NCBI RefSeq assembly: GCF_034140825.1
Contig: NC_089041.1
Location: forward strand, 23,449,501 to 23,513,500
Origin: Oryza sativa Japonica Group
Lineage: Eukaryota > Streptophyta > Magnoliopsida > Poales > Poaceae
Length of the DNA stretch: 64,000 nt
Direction: 5' to 3'
Of this stretch, positions 21,065 through 36,672 are shown in pieces (positions within the stretch are counted from its first letter, which is position 1; every line of letters begins with the position of its first letter). The notes under the pieces were generated by a model. That model was not told the DNA's origin. It saw nothing but the letters and a program-made list of their open reading frames with translations, and did no database searches. The translations under genes were made by a program, and so were the position numbers.

Positions 21065-21168
21065 CTTCCTCCGTTTCACAACGTAAGTTATTCTATACGT
21101 CTAGATTCATTAATAACCATATAAATGTTGGAACTGTTAGGATGGCTTACATCGTGAAATGGAGGGAT
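21065..21168. mobile_element. Short Stowaway MITE
   Basis: Inverted ends around CCTCCGTTTCACAACGTAAG and, inverted, CCTCCATTTCACGATGTAAG are flanked by TA. About 104 bp, with almost no loop. Confidence 0.75.
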
Positions 21169-21254
21169 TACATGTCGATTTTAGAACATAATATTAGAAT
21201 TAGCATTTTTTAGTTTTTTTTCACTTCTCTTTGGCTTAAGACCTCTAAGAGTAA

Positions 21255-21714
21255 GGCTTAGTTTGAATATCATGTTGGCTTGAGCTTTTCGGGCTTGTTC
21301 ACTTTACTACCATTTTCAACCTTACTTTTTTTTTTGCAAAGTTACCAAAAAAGTGGTTATATTTAATTTGTTGCCAAATTTTAGTTTTTACATATGAAAT
21401 CTTGCCAAAATTTGGTAACCTTGCCAAAATTTTGGCAACCTTACTAAAATTTGGCAATGCCAAAACTTGGTAAGGTTGAAAATAGTAGCAAAGTAAATAA
21501 GTCCTTCAATTGCACGTGAAACAAAACATATCATTAGCGTATAATTAATCAAGTATAAAACATTATAGTACTTGAAAAATGAATTTATTTGACTTGTTAA
21601 AAAAACTTTTATATAGGATTTTTTTGCAACCAACACATTATTAATAGTCCGGAATGTGTGTTTACTCAAACGATAAAGTAGCTAAAGCCAAAAGTTAAAT
21701 AGTAGAATGTAGCC
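21255..21714. mobile_element. Tourist-like MITE with a second MITE nested inside
   Basis: The outer element runs from GGCTTAGTTTGAA to the inverse of GGCTACATTC between TAA duplications. The inner piece (about 21302-21499) has inverted ends CTTTACTACCATTTTCAACC and, inverted, GCTACTATTTTCAACC. Its interior repeats a TTGCCAAAATTTGG motif in both orientations. A half copy of the inner family lies near 23180-23275. Confidence 0.7.
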
Positions 21715-21926
21715 TAAGGCTGATTTATTTTGAACAACTCTAAACATTCACTTCCTCGTTGTTCGTTAGCACCTATTGAAAATTATTAAATGGTGCGTTT
21801 TGTAAAAAAGTTATATATAAAAGTTTATCTCAAAAATAAAATAAATATATTATTTAGCTTGTAATAATTAATACTAGTTAATTAATCATTCACTAATGAT
21901 CCATCTCATTTTATAACAGACCGTAA

Positions 21927-22113
21927 GGGCTTAGTTCGATTTATTTGTTAGGTTTTGTTTTTTTTGTTGCACACAAAATAAGACGTGTTATTAACACATG
22001 ATTAAATGATTATTAACTATTAAAAAAATAAAATATATTTATTTTATGTTTTAAAAAGAAACTTATATATTGAAACTCTTTGTAAAATACACCGAATAGA
22101 ATAGAGCGCAGCC
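21927..22113. mobile_element. Tourist-like MITE
   Basis: Ends GGGCTTAGTTCG and the inverse of GGCTGCGCTC are flanked by TAA and TAG. Internal ACGTGTTATTAACACATGATT matches the family at 51831 and 58109. Confidence 0.65.
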
Positions 22114-22115
22114 TA

Positions 22116-22544
22116 GGATGGATGTACAAAAGTCTATTCGTAAAATTATCTTTGATTATCTTGGTCACATGTCCTAAGCCTAAGGAGAAGAAAATGTGGT
22201 ACATGAAGCAAAGCCCAAAAATATACCAAGATCGCATCTCTGATGTGCATTGTTTTCTGAAGGAGATAATAAACATTAAACTTTCTATGAAGGAGTATGG
22301 TTTTCCTTTATTTGGTAAGGAATATTAAAGAGCTGTTCACTCAGAAAAATATATGCCAACACATGTAAAATATTAAAGGCATATTCCCAACACATTATCT
22401 AGGGTTGGCTAGCCTACACTGTAGTGCTAGCTTGCTGGTAGTATCGAAATTGATCCCAGTGAGTCCATCGTTTTCCTATTTGTGTACTTTACGTTTTCAA
22501 GCGCACGCATAGTGTTTAGCTATAACCGGAATTCTCACAACCAA
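22116..22544. other. Intergenic, no gene recognised
   Basis: AT-rich, with one short frame lacking any domain. ATATGCCAACACATG and GCATATTCCCAACACAT are a local imperfect repeat. Confidence 0.4.
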
Positions 22545-23158
22545 GATAATTTACTCAGACTCCCAAGCCCTGACTGATGAATGCCGCCATTGGAAATTCA
22601 TTTGGCACAACCGTGCCCCTCCCCGAGTCCAATTCTTTCTCTGGCTCCTCATCAAAGAACGCCTCCCTACTAAGGCTCACAAGAAGCAGATTGTTCAATC
22701 CCCGCGATGCGCCCTCTGTGATGCTGCGGATGAAACAACGATGCATCTGTTATTTGGCTGTCAGTTTGCTCAACATTTTTGGGGGTCCATTGATGTCACC
22801 CCTGCCGTCGCTTCAGTGCAAGATATTTCAGCCCTCCGCCCTCCAAGCCGTCTACCTCAGCAGCATTTCCAAATTTTTTACATTCTTTGCTTATGGGGTC
22901 TGTGGAATCATCGTCATGATGTTGTATTCCGTTCTCTCTCTGTTTCTTTTCCCCGTGTAGTTAAGAAATGTATTGAAGATGCTTCTCTATGGGCCGAGCG
23001 TATTCGTAGAGACGATAGGCCGGTTGTTTATGCCTGGAAGTCTCTCCTATCCTCCGCTGTAAGGTCTCACAATATGTAATGACTGTACCTCCCCCCTATT
23101 TTGCTTAATGAAATTCAGGTGGGGAAGCTCTCCCCCCGGTGAAATTTCTAAAAAAAAC
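22545..23158 (+). mobile_element. 5'-truncated LINE (L1-type) 3' end with zinc-binding RT tail
   Basis: One frame stays open from about 22550 to the TAA at 23079. It encodes APPRVQFFLWLLIKERLPTK, then CALCDAADETTMHLLFGCQF and FWGS, the zinc-binding domain (zf-RVT: C-x2-C...H-x4-C) at the C-terminus of plant L1 reverse transcriptases. The 3' tail has GTGGGGAAGCTCTCCCCCC and an A-rich end (AAAAAAAA) at 23151-23158. The upstream endonuclease and RT parts are missing, as expected for abortive reverse transcription. The frame is unbroken, so the copy is fairly young. Confidence 0.8.
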
Positions 23159-23700
23159 TAATCAACCGTGTAGTCTATTTGGCATGTTCATTTTACTATC
23201 ATTTTCAACGCTACCAAATTCTAACAATTAGTAAATTTCAGCACAATTTGGTAATACCCAGGAATTGGCAAGGTAAAAAAATTCAGGTGCTGTTTAGTTC
23301 GTTACTTTCTTAAATATGTTTTATGGCATGGTGGGATGTGATTGGTATGATAATAAACTGTACATGCCCTATATAATTTTCAAAAGCATGTTTACATTTA
23401 TAGCCATGACACCTGCTTAAAACAATTTATGGAAACTTCTTTAAATCGCAAAAGAAGGTGACAAAAAACGGCGGCTCCATTTGCCGTTACTCCAAACGTC
23501 AAGTTCATGTGGCAGCCTGGCAAGAGCGTCCATGGCCGTTTCGCTCACGAGGGCTCACCGTGAACCGGGTCCAGAGAGCGCCGGTCCACGTAAAAAAGCA
23601 AACCGCTCAGCCAGCCCAGCCCAGCCCACGGGCCGTGGTCCCGGTCCACCACTCCTCCCACCCTCCCCCTCTCTCTTTCTCTCTCCTCCGCCCTTTTATC
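23159..23700. other. Upstream region of alpha-tubulin
   Basis: 23180-23275 holds half of a MITE also seen near 21.3 kb. From 23450 the sequence becomes GC-richer and pyrimidine-rich (CCCTCTCTCTTTCTCTC), consistent with a core promoter and leader. CCTTTTATCTCC near 23692 is a weak TATA candidate. Confidence 0.45.
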
Positions 23701-23726
23701 TCCCGATCTCTCACATTTTGGAAAGA

Positions 23727-23850
23727 AGAGAGAGAGAAAGAGAGAGAGAGAGAGGCCGCTTCTCTAGTCTAGACCAAAGGAAGGAAACCAACCGAGAGGC
23801 GAGGCGAGGAGAGGAGAGGAGAGGAGAGGAGGAGGAGGAGGGAGGAGAAG
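23727..23850 (+). repeat. Purine repeats in the alpha-tubulin 5' leader
   Basis: A (GA)n tract (23727-23755) and GGAGA/GGA repeats (about 23800-23848) occupy the sense strand right up to the ATG. Such GA-rich leaders are common in highly expressed plant genes and bind GAGA-type factors (known of the class; inferred here). Confidence 0.7.
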
Positions 23851-26870
<3,020 letters not shown>

Positions 26871-28768
26871 TAGCTGGTTAATAAGTAGTTCTCTGGTTAA
26901 TGATTGGTTTGTCAGTATACTCCGGTTCCGTTGCATTGCATATTCCTGTTATGTGTGTTTACTTTTTGTACTGTGCTAAACTGTTGTTAGCCCCTCGTTG
27001 GCCATGATTGTTCATATCTTCCCATTTTGCTGTGCATTGCTTGCTACTCCCCCCCAAGCTTGGTACATATGCCATTCTGAGCTGAATTGCAAAACTGTAT
27101 GCTCTCTATGCATGGTCCAATGGAGCTATGGATGCTTTCTTCTATTAATCTCTCTGCGCGTTTACTCCTTAGTTGCATGTGAATTGTGAAACATGAGATG
27201 CTGAAGAAACACAAGGATGGCAGCATCTACTGCTTCTAGGTCCTAAATATCTGATACTCTGAGCTACAAATCTGAGCTCGAGTAAAGAGATCAGCAACTT
27301 GGATCCATACGTTCACAGGACCAATCTGAGCTCGGTTCAAGGGGTAATTAGCAAGCAAATGCAGGAAGATAGCTGGTGGTATTCCCTTTGTCCCAATGTG
27401 GTGTCTCCATATGCCTGTATCACCGTTACATGTTTAATAGGGTGTCCTTGATCTGCACTACAGAAGATTGGAACCAAGCGATCTGGCGGCTGGCTGGTGC
27501 ACCGCAGCGCCAGTGGATATCTGCTGGTTGGGACGGGAGTACGGGACTTTGGTTGGTCAGGTAGTAGCCTCGAGATACCTGAAACAGGTTGTCACATATT
27601 CAAGCCTCCCAAGGCCGGCCTGTTCCCGTTTTTCTGTAGTCACGATCACATGGTACCAATTATGCTTAGCCATTGTCGCTGTGTAGTTTAGCTGTCATAG
27701 GATCAAGTGAGGTGAATTATCGGTGGGTGATGCGAACCTAAAGTAGATTAACTGTGTCTCCTCACTTTCGTCTCCGGGAACGAGCATGGGTTTAACTATT
27801 TCATTAAAGGACGGTGATGGAGATCATTTTTTTTAGCCGTACCGTTTTTCCGTAGGTCTGAAACGATTTTATTCATACTCACCTTCTTACCGCCACTTTT
27901 CCATGACAATCCTTGCTATTTAGTACTACTTCAAAAGGAGCTTCCAAGGGCAGCTCCAGTGTATGTTCGATTACTGTAGTTCGTGAACAACGAATGCAAC
28001 TTTGGTTCGGTGGCTGCAGTGTGCACATCGATTTATAGGACTCACATACAGCAAGAAAAGTTAAGGGGAAAATGTAAATTATTTGATTGGGCTCGAATAT
28101 GTTCAACCCCATCAGCAACAAATAATACTTTAATTGTCTAACACTAACTCAATTTTGGAGATCGATTTTGCTATCTGACACACAACAATCGACTCTCCCA
28201 GTGTGCTGTCTCCGATATACTCAGTTCGATTTCTGCACACATTGGAGCTGCTCCAATAGTGACATCAGACATACAGCCTCAGTTGATGAGGTCGGACACC
28301 CAGGCAACGTCGAGGCTAACACTGGCAGCGGCGGTGACGGTGACGGTGACGGTGGCGGCGACGGTGGAGATGGCACCATCCCGGCTTAGCCGCTCGAATA
28401 CCTTCTCATGGGGGCTCTCCCGGACTCCAACTCTCTCGACTGGCTCCTCGTCACAGATGAGCCTGAGGTCCAGTGGCTCCAGTCTCCAGATTGGGTACTT
28501 GGGCATGAAGCGGGAGGCGGTGGTCGGTGGTCACCGTTGCCGTGGAAGCCGACGGAGTGGTTGGAGGATGTAGAGGCCAGTGACGGCGCACGCGTACATC
28601 CGCTACTCATTGCCTTCGTACTTTTGCGGCGCCGCGGAAGTCCGGTAGAGAAGGAAGGAGAGAAATAGTGTAGGATGACAGATGGGCCTCACTTTATATT
28701 TTTAATTTTTCTATGACCGGGCTATCACGTCGCGAATACCATTTTCAGTATTGTTCTGATAGTTAGTA
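26871..28768. other. Alpha-tubulin 3' flank and intergenic DNA
   Basis: The tubulin 3' UTR probably covers the first few hundred bases. 28260-28670 is GC-rich with overlapping frames on both strands, including (GGTGAC)n-like repeats near 28332-28370. None has a recognisable domain, and it may be a captured gene fragment or an old repeat. Confidence 0.4.
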
Positions 28769-29346
28769 CTCCCTTAGTCCTAAAAAAATTTAAATCTAGG
28801 ACTAGATATAACACATTCTAGTACAACGAATCTGGACAGATGTATGTCTAAACTTGTTGTATTAGGATGCAATTTTGCTATATATTTGTCGACAAATTTT
28901 CCTCCAAAAATTTGACAGATGTAATTACAGTACAATCGTAGTGTAATTACACTGTAACTTGCATGTAATTACACTGTAGCTATAATATAACTTGTATATA
29001 ACTTTCAAAAATCTCTTCGTAACATGTTATTTCGGTAAAATAGAGATCGCGGGAACAAATCCTTTCACATATGTGTGTGTTGTGATTTTTTTTCTTCTTC
29101 GCCAAAACAAATCTTATAATAGATCTAACAATTCAAAATTACGGAAACTTACATACAAGTTACACTGTAGTTACATGCAAGTTACAGTGCAATTATACTA
29201 CGATTGTACTATAATTACATTTGTCAAATTTTCAGAAGAAAATTTATCGATAAATATATAGGTAGTCCTGATCCAGTATTAGATTGGTTTTTTTATAGGA
29301 CGGATGGAATAAGTCCAAAGAAAACAACCTCCTAGAACGGATGGAG
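28769..29346. mobile_element. Stowaway MITE with another hairpin MITE nested inside
   Basis: Outer ends CTCCCTTAGTCCTA and, inverted, CTCCATCCGTTCTAGG are flanked by TA. Inside, about 28868-29275 forms a second inverted repeat: TATATTTGTCGACAAATTTTC with GTAATTACACTGTAACTTGC on the left, and their inverses on the right. A fragment of the inner family is at 6790-6960. Confidence 0.7.
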
Positions 29347-29348
29347 TA

Positions 29349-31264
29349 TTTTTGGTTTTGACAGTTAATTATAACTATCTTTTTCCCTCGCGAGTCGCCA
29401 CTCGGCAGGCAGGCAGTGCGTCATGGCCCAAGCCCAAAGTCATATATATCTACGTGTTCTTTGGGCCGCCTAACCACGTGTCCAAGCCACGGCCCACGAG
29501 TCGAAATGAGAACATTCTGGGCTGGGCCGCAAACATTCGGCCGGCTATTTCCCGCGCGTACGCACGCAGCAACCGAGATTACTGGCTGACACGGCGGATC
29601 AAATATTCAAATCAAAGGCTCAAACTTGCGGTGGTTGAAGGCTGAAGCAGCTAATTCTTTGTCCTGCTCTCTTCACCCAAAACAGGAGGCTGGAGACATT
29701 TTAGAACTGTTCAACATGGAGTTTTCTGTACCGAACAAGCGTGTAAGCGTGTAAGGAACCTTTTCCCCTCAACACTTAGAATGGAGTGGTAGATTAACAC
29801 ATGATTAATTAAGTATTAGTTAAAGAAAACTTGAAAAATAAATTATATGATTTCTTAAAGCAACTTTCTTATAGAAAAGTTTTAAAAAATACACCGTTTA
29901 GCAATTTAGGAAACGTGCGCACTTCCAAAATGCGACGATAATTGTTTGGTTATCATGGTTACTAGTCTTATTTGACCTGTTTAGATTTAGAAATTGCTTG
30001 GTAAGCCTACAATTTCAATAAAACCCAAAGCGAGAATTAAATTATTGATAAAATTTGTCTGATTCTTGCCAGTAACCGTTTGGTTATCATGGTTATCGAC
30101 GAAACCAGTATGGAGCAGTTTTCGACTACCGATTGTCCGATTGCATTTGCAAACCCTGATTCTGTCTTTCGAGTCCCGTCTTGTCGAAGGATATAAATCA
30201 AAAGCAAAACAAACGGAAATGCTTCAAATAACTAACAATTGATTCGAGTCATATCTGAGCAAGTTTATTAGTAGCTGAGCACCTTTTCTTTTTCCTAAGA
30301 TGAGGTTGTCACCTGCTCTTTTCAGTTCTCACCTGCTTTGCATTCTTTACTGAATATATTAGGCTCGTCCCGGAGTTCTGTGGCCTTTTCCTGACCATTG
30401 CAATAGAAAATCTCTCCTCTTCTTGTCATGGTGCGTGCGTTTGTATGTTCCAGTGTCGTAAGCAACAGCAGTATTTCTTCTGCTCTCGTGGAGCTCAGCC
30501 ATTTGGAGCTGCAAGTTGCAGATAAATCGTTAATAATTCAGGTTAAACTGAACTTTTGGACTGACCTCATAATTTATCAGTAATTTCCCCCCAGTTGGAA
30601 TTGAAGATATTGGTTATAGAATTTCAGGAACAGCCAAAAGATTTGGTCGGATTTCAAACGAGAAACTACCGGTGCATTTTAGTTCTTGTAAAAATTTTGA
30701 TAGGGAAAACCTTTCAAATCGGCCCTTTTATTTTTGTGGGCGGTAAAATATTTCAAATGTTTTAACTTGTCAGTGCACAATAAACTTGCACAAGTTTCAG
30801 GGTTTTTTTTATAGCAATGCAACAGTATTTATTATCTGCATTGCACTTAAAATCCATGCTCATGGAAAAGATTAGAGCTTGCCATTTTGCTCATCAGAAT
30901 CCAATCTCAAACACTTGAACATATATATGAACTACTCTACATCTGAATTTGGTTTTACATACATAACAAACGACTTGAACTTACTGCATAGAATCTCTAA
31001 TCTATCCTGAAGTGAAAAACTAAAGCAAATTGCACAGAAAAAATAACCAATTGTCCAACTCGAAACAAGTAGAATCATCTTCCTCTTTGAAACTGCACTG
31101 CCTGGCTGCAGCAAAAAACCAATTGAGCTTACATGGACATGCATGGGTACAGCTGATCCAGGAGGCAACAAAAGAGCAAGAACGACGACGGCGAGTCGGC
31201 GAAGGAAGCACATACGCCGGCTGCCGCCGGCGGCGACGGCGGCCGGAGGTGAGACACACACGCG
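29349..31264. other. Intergenic plus 3' flank of the ERF gene
   Basis: 29690-29940 contains a degenerate part of the Tourist-like family (ACATGATTAATTAAGTATTAG, ACACCGTTTAGCAATTT). TTTGGTTATCATGGTTA is repeated about 120 bp apart near 29945 and 30070, and a related copy lies near 19205. From about 30900 the sequence is the likely 3' UTR of the minus-strand ERF gene. Confidence 0.4.
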
Positions 31265-32212
31265 CTAATGGCACAGTGGCGAGAAATCCCAGAACGGGTC
31301 GCAGGCGGACGCGTCGAACACCTTGTCGAAGTACTCCTGCAGGCCGTTCATGGCGTACAGGGACGCCGAGATCCGCCGCTCCACCTTTATCCGCTCGAAC
31401 TCCGCCATCTCGACCGGCGGCGTGCCGGCGCTTGACTCCTCCGGCGACGCCGTTGCTGGCGGTGGCGTGACGGCGTCGACGGCGGCGAAGCTGTCCAGCT
31501 CTGGGAACGGGCCGAACGCCGTGTCGAACATCCAAGAATCGAACTCCTCGGCGCCCGCGTGGACGAAGTCCGGCCGGTACACCTCGCTGGCGTCCGTTGG
31601 TGCGCCGCCGCCGCCGCCGCCTTGCTTCACGGCGCCGTCGCAGCTGTCCGTGCTGCTGCTGCTGCTGCTCGAGCCACCACAAGCACTACCCGCACCATCG
31701 CTATTGCTATTGCTTGTGGTTGTGATCGTCGGAGTGGCCGCCGCCGCCGCCGCCGTGGTGGACCTCTTCTTGGATGCGGCGCCGGGGGAGCCGGCCGTGG
31801 CCGCGGCGGCGGACCTGGCCTTCTTGAGCTTCTTGTGGTGGAGGATTCCGCGGATGCGGACGGCGAGCGGGCAGTCCGGCGAGATGCGTGGCGCGAAGTT
31901 GGTGCGCGCCTCGGCGCCGCGGAGGAGGCGCGCGGCCTCGTCGTAGGCGCGCGCGGCGGCGTCGGCGGTCTCGAAGGTGCCGAGCCACATGCGGATCTTC
32001 TGCGTCGTGTCCTTGATCTCCGCCACCCACCGCCCCGACGGCCGCTGCCGGACGCCGACGAACTTGCTGTGGCTCGTGCTGCCCTTCTTCCTCCCCCGCG
32101 GCTTCGTCGGCTTCGCCGCCGGCGACGCCGCCGCCGCCACCTCTTGGCTGTAGTAGTAGCAGTAGTCTTGCAGCTGGAACACTGGAGGTTGCACTTGGAA
32201 GTTGAGCTCCAT
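31265..32212 (-). CDS. AP2/ERF transcription factor (RAP2.11/ERN-like group)
   Basis: The 315-aa intronless protein has one AP2 domain (about residues 50-108): [20 protein letters not shown] followed by [20 protein letters not shown]. The pattern RPSG with Val at domain position 14 and Asp at 19 is neither classical ERF (Ala14/Asp19) nor DREB (Val14/Glu19). It matches, from memory, the RAP2.11/ERN-type clade. A basic PRGRKKG stretch precedes the domain (nuclear localisation). The rest is low-complexity Ala, Ser and Gly runs with acidic aromatic segments such as [20 protein letters not shown], likely activation surfaces. It binds GCC-like DNA in the nucleus. The start is the first ATG after a TATA box. 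GC-rich antisense frames here are shadows. Confidence 0.9.
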   Translation of the reverse strand: MELNFQVQPPVFQLQDYCYYYSQEVAAAASPAAKPTKPRGRKKGSTSHSKFVGVRQRPSGRWVAEIKDTTQKIRMWLGTFETADAAARAYDEAARLLRGAEARTNFAPRISPDCPLAVRIRGILHHKKLKKARSAAAATAGSPGAASKKRSTTAAAAAATPTITTTSNSNSDGAGSACGGSSSSSSSTDSCDGAVKQGGGGGGAPTDASEVYRPDFVHAGAEEFDSWMFDTAFGPFPELDSFAAVDAVTPPPATASPEESSAGTPPVEMAEFERIKVERRISASLYAMNGLQEYFDKVFDASACDPFWDFSPLCH

Positions 32213-32358
32213 GTGTTTGTGTGTGAGCTTGTGCTTTTTTCTTGGTTTTTTTGATGTTTTGGTTTGAGAGAGTTAGGGTAGGAGACACAGGTGTCTGTGT
32301 GCCAACTGCTTGCTCTCTGCTTGATGGCTTGATGGTTGGCATTTGGCAAAGGTGAGAA

Positions 32359-32364
32359 TTTATA
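32359..32364 (-). promoter_or_regulatory. TATA box of the ERF gene
   Basis: On the minus strand CTATAAATT lies about 150 bases upstream of the ATG at 32212, giving a leader of about 115 bases with CT-rich sequence. Confidence 0.65.
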
Positions 32365-35300
32365 GAGGATTTGTGAGAAATATTGTAAGGGCATCATGCC
32401 AATGGTAGTGCCCCTGTGGGGTTACTTTCAGAGTATCAGTTTCAGTCTTCCAGGTTTGGTCAAATTATGTTGTAGTTTCTGTTGAAGCAAATGTTCGATT
32501 TTATACATTATCTAAAAAATGGGTTTAATCAAATCATGGCCTGTCTACTTATGAATTATTATCAATCATATGATCCTGTCATTTTTGTATGTTACTGTGT
32601 GTCCATGGAAAATGAAGTATGTATTTGCACATAGTAACATAAGGCAAATTTTGTTGGGATGTTTTTGTCTTGTCAATTTGTTCTGTTTCATGTATTGTCT
32701 GTCAGAAACTATGGCAAAGGTAGTGGCCTCCCTGTCTCTGTAATTGAATCAACAATTTGGGATGCTTGTAGGCTTGTAGTGCATCACCACTAAATTTGAC
32801 CTTTGTATTTTCTGTGATTCTGATTCTTTAAGATAATATCATGATTCATTTGATCTGTTCAGTGATTGGATGAACTTATCCAATATATCTGAAGATATCT
32901 CTACCGAGTTTAGTCAATTATTTGAAAATATAAAAAGTATATTTATTTTTGCTTTTAGTCAATATGGCCAGTTTTTTTCCCAGTATCTCCTAAACTTTAC
33001 ATGCATGCGAGCAATAAGTTATGGTAATCAATAGGAATTAGAACGAACATGCTCCCAAATTAACCTGGAAGCAAAAGTCAAGGAGTTTGCATTTCTTAAT
33101 GTTCTTTTACAAGGTCTAAACCGGAAAGCATTAGCTTAACTGAAGCATTTGGGCCACTAGTTAGACTAGTTCTTCCCTAATTGGTGGGTATGTATTTAAT
33201 CAATTAATCTAACCAAAACCACTAACATGAGACCAAGTCTTCCATTGCATGAAAATGTGCCATTTGGCAGAATTTGAGAGAATGATTACAAACAATGAAA
33301 ATACAAACTACTAAACATCAACTTTTCATCAACGCCGCTCAACTTGTGTTTTTGTATTGTCAGGTCATTTGACAACTTCCCCATCAGCCAAGTCTTTCTC
33401 CTTCACTGGATGAGGCAGTCGTTCTCTGCTAGTTCAATGTTGGATACCTTTCAATTTCCGGAGCATCTTTTCTACAGACATAAGGATTAAGGAAAACTGT
33501 GACAGCAGCCGTCCCAGTGTGTTTTTAGTACTATATCTGTACGAACTACGAAAACCAGTACTTCTGTACTTCTAGAGCTTACGGGAACAATAGTTCGAAG
33601 AGAACTTTTACGATGTTTGCATTCCAAAAAAAGGTATAGATCCAACGCTACTCAATCACAGGTATCATGTAAAAGGTATTTAAGTATTGGTATAGATACT
33701 TAAGTACTAAGGATAAAAATATAATTTTACTAGTACAGAAAAAGGGTAGAATTATCTCCCAAATTAGAATCAGTACTGCGTAGGTACTACCGTATGAGTT
33801 AACATTTCTCCGGTACCAGCTTTATAGGTTCTTATTTGCGTATTTTCTCTTTTGTATGGTTTCCTCTAAATTTACGTTGTATCTGAGTTAAGTCATTTAG
33901 TTGGCACCAGCGTTACAGGTTCTTAAGTCGCATCATTTTATCTAGAGTTACTCTGTTCTTTGATGTTCTTTTTTACGTGGTTTTCTCTAGATTTACATTG
34001 TGTTCTTGTAACCCATACATGTCAATCAGATCTTGCCTCCTGTTCAAACGCTCGACCATGCCAGATCTTCTTCCTCGACCGTATCTCCTTGTGGGTGCAC
34101 CCGTTCAAACACTAGATGCACCCGTTCAAACACTAGAAGAACACCAGAGGAGTAGATCTCGTTTACTATCCCACAAAAATTCCAGTCCCTTATATAAGAA
34201 ATTTATGAGCTACATAAATAACTAATCAATTGTGTAAATAAACATAGGATAACTTATAGATGCGCTAGCTTGCGCCTAGTCGTCGACCGGGCGATCTCAT
34301 CTCCTCTTCATCCCTCAACCATGCAGACGCTTTTTCCTCTGTCTCCTTCTGGGGAACCGTTCAAACCCTAAATCAAGAACGAAGCGAAGGGAGAGAAGAA
34401 AGGAGATGCGATCTTTCTGTTTATTTTGATACAGAACAATTCGTTGCTAAATCAACAGCGTATCTGTGATTTACTTTTTTTTTCCTCATGGTATACCGAT
34501 CTGCACAACGATTTACTGATAGATTGGTGTAAGTATTCAATTCACGTATAATGCCCATGTTTTACTAGTTAATTACTCCACTGCTATAATGTTACAGTAA
34601 TTTTGTTCCATACCTTGCCCCTCTCTTGATCAATGGTACACGTTGTTTCACCTCTAGGTACCTCTAAGTACCTCGCAAACACCGTAAAAGGTCTCTAGTT
34701 CGAAAGCTAACTTTTGAGTATCTACAAAGGAATAAGGAACCGAGAGGTATCTTATTTTTATGTAAAATTTAGCAAGTCTTGATATATATAGTGGTACTTA
34801 CTTTAGGATCAGCAATTCAGCATGCATTTATGATCAGAGCTACACACTTGGAGTCGGTCACCAACGAACTATTTCTATTTCAACTCTTGAGATGACACAC
34901 TAGTAGAAGGTTATGCTGGTCTTTTCCTTAGATTTATGAGAGGGGGGACTTAATTTTTTTCCCTATTATTATGTTTCTTACTTTATCCGAAGTAGTATGT
35001 ATGCACATAGTATAGAGGCTGAAAATGTAAAGCTTTTTTCCATTATCTAAAAAAACTTACTCAATGACTGTAAAATCACTCAAAAGCTAAAGCAACCGTG
35101 ATGTTAGAAGCTTTCTCTAACCTTGGAAGCGAAGTTATCAAAACAATAATAATGATAATCTTGAAAGCAAAAGCGACACCACTACTACTTAAACAGAACA
35201 AGTCTTTTCTTTTGAACCCAAGAACGGAAAGACACTCTAGAGAGGATTAATAAAATTGTGTAAATGTTGGTTGCCGCTAGGCATTTCATTCATCATCACC

Positions 35301-36672
35301 TGAGAAAAGGTAAGCGTGATGGAGCGGCATGTTAGTCCTCTCAATTTTAAAAGCCATGCCAACCTCAGCTATCAAAAAGGCGAGTTTTGTCAAATTGTCA
35401 TCACCTGCCGTGCCTACAGTTTTCAATCTTGTGCTTGCTTGTTCAAATGAGCAATAGGCTACACTGCTAGAGCACTCATGGATGTTTTGTTGTTTTCTAC
35501 TCGGGATGACTCCAAGAGGTTCTTCCCAATGAACTTGTGTTTTCTTTAGCGTAGCAGATGCCATATTTGTCGCTGTCAATGTGCAATTTCTTGTCGAGCC
35601 TGATGGACTATATCTCCTCAAGCAAAAGACAAAAGAACGCTTTTTGGGGCAGCAGGAGAGGTCAAGAGTGAGCATCTTCTCAGCTCTTGTTTAAGCTCAT
35701 TCCAGTCTTCGAGATTTGTCTTGTACTGGGAGCCGCCATGAGCTTGGAAATGATGGAGATGTTCCAGTTATAATTTAGGAGCTAATCCTCTCATGACTAA
35801 TTCAAATTCAACTTCTGATGTCAAGCCTTGATACAGGAAAAGATTATCTGAAAGATACCTTTTGAGTATTTTGTTTTGGCTGATTCCAACCTGTTGACGC
35901 ATGCATAAATTGCATATGCAACTTGCACTATTGTTTTCTGATTAGCTGAGGAAAACTCAAAACGAGGACCGTTTTGAAGTTGCGACATACGCAAAGAAAA
36001 CGTCTCAGAAATACCTCAGTTAGCTGGGAAGCATTTCCTGCAGCAAAATACCTCAAGTTAGCTGGAGAGGATTACCTGCAGGATGCAGCATCTTGGGTGA
36101 TAAACAGTATCGTTAGTGGATGACAAACAGCATCGTTAGGGCAATTCATGCTTGGTTAATGATGAACGCAGCTTTCAAGATTCCTTGCGAATCTTTCGCT
36201 CGATCGACCACAGATTCCTTGATACCCAGTCGTATGAAGACAAAGCGAAAAAAATGCCACCCTGTGGTGTAAAATATTTGGCACGGTATTCATCAGCGAA
36301 GAAACATGCTCAGCACAAATAGAGAGCAATAATTATTAAAAACTGCAGGGAAGCATCCACAAAAATATGATAACTTCATTACCAAAACTGGCGCAGCATC
36401 TGTTCAGCTCAAACTGACAACAATATCACCATTTCACTTACAACCTCTGATGCAGCACATCCCAAAACCATATCTGAGTACAAGATAATATACACACTCT
36501 ACATCAAAACCATATGAAATGGCAACCTCCAATTCCTTGAAGCCAGCAATGCGCATTCACAAATGAACTCACCCACAAATGATTCAACACAAAGAATTGG
36601 TTGACGGTAACAATGATGAAATATATCAAAAAAGGAGCAAGATTTGAACTTGCAGCAACAAAAAAAAAAAAC
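32365..36672. other. Intergenic, ERF promoter side and importin 3' side
   Basis: No convincing gene. A short tandem repeat (TGCACCCGTTCAAACACTAGA twice) sits at 34096-34138. 33470-34800 has MITE-like AT-rich text without clear ends. From about 36000 to 36672 the minus strand is the likely 3' UTR of the importin gene. Confidence 0.4.
35286..35675 (-). pseudogene. Unidentified coding-like remnant
   Basis: A 129-codon minus-strand frame reads like protein sequence (FVFCLRRYSPSGSTRNCTLT, VHWEEPLGVIPSRK, LAFLIAEVGMAFKIERTNMP). Coding-like text seems to continue upstream in another frame to about 35900 (YLSDNLFLYQGLTSEVEFEL). I do not recognise the family. No start context or splice sites were found, so a decayed gene or the last exon of a lost gene is most likely. 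Confidence 0.3.

Noticed and set aside
28259-28668. Overlapping frames in a GC-rich patch
   Set aside because: Three frames are open at once and none shows a domain, so no gene is called.
31559-32254. 231-codon plus-strand frame over the ERF gene
   Set aside because: Poly-Ala/Arg translation of GC-rich codons antisense to the AP2 gene.
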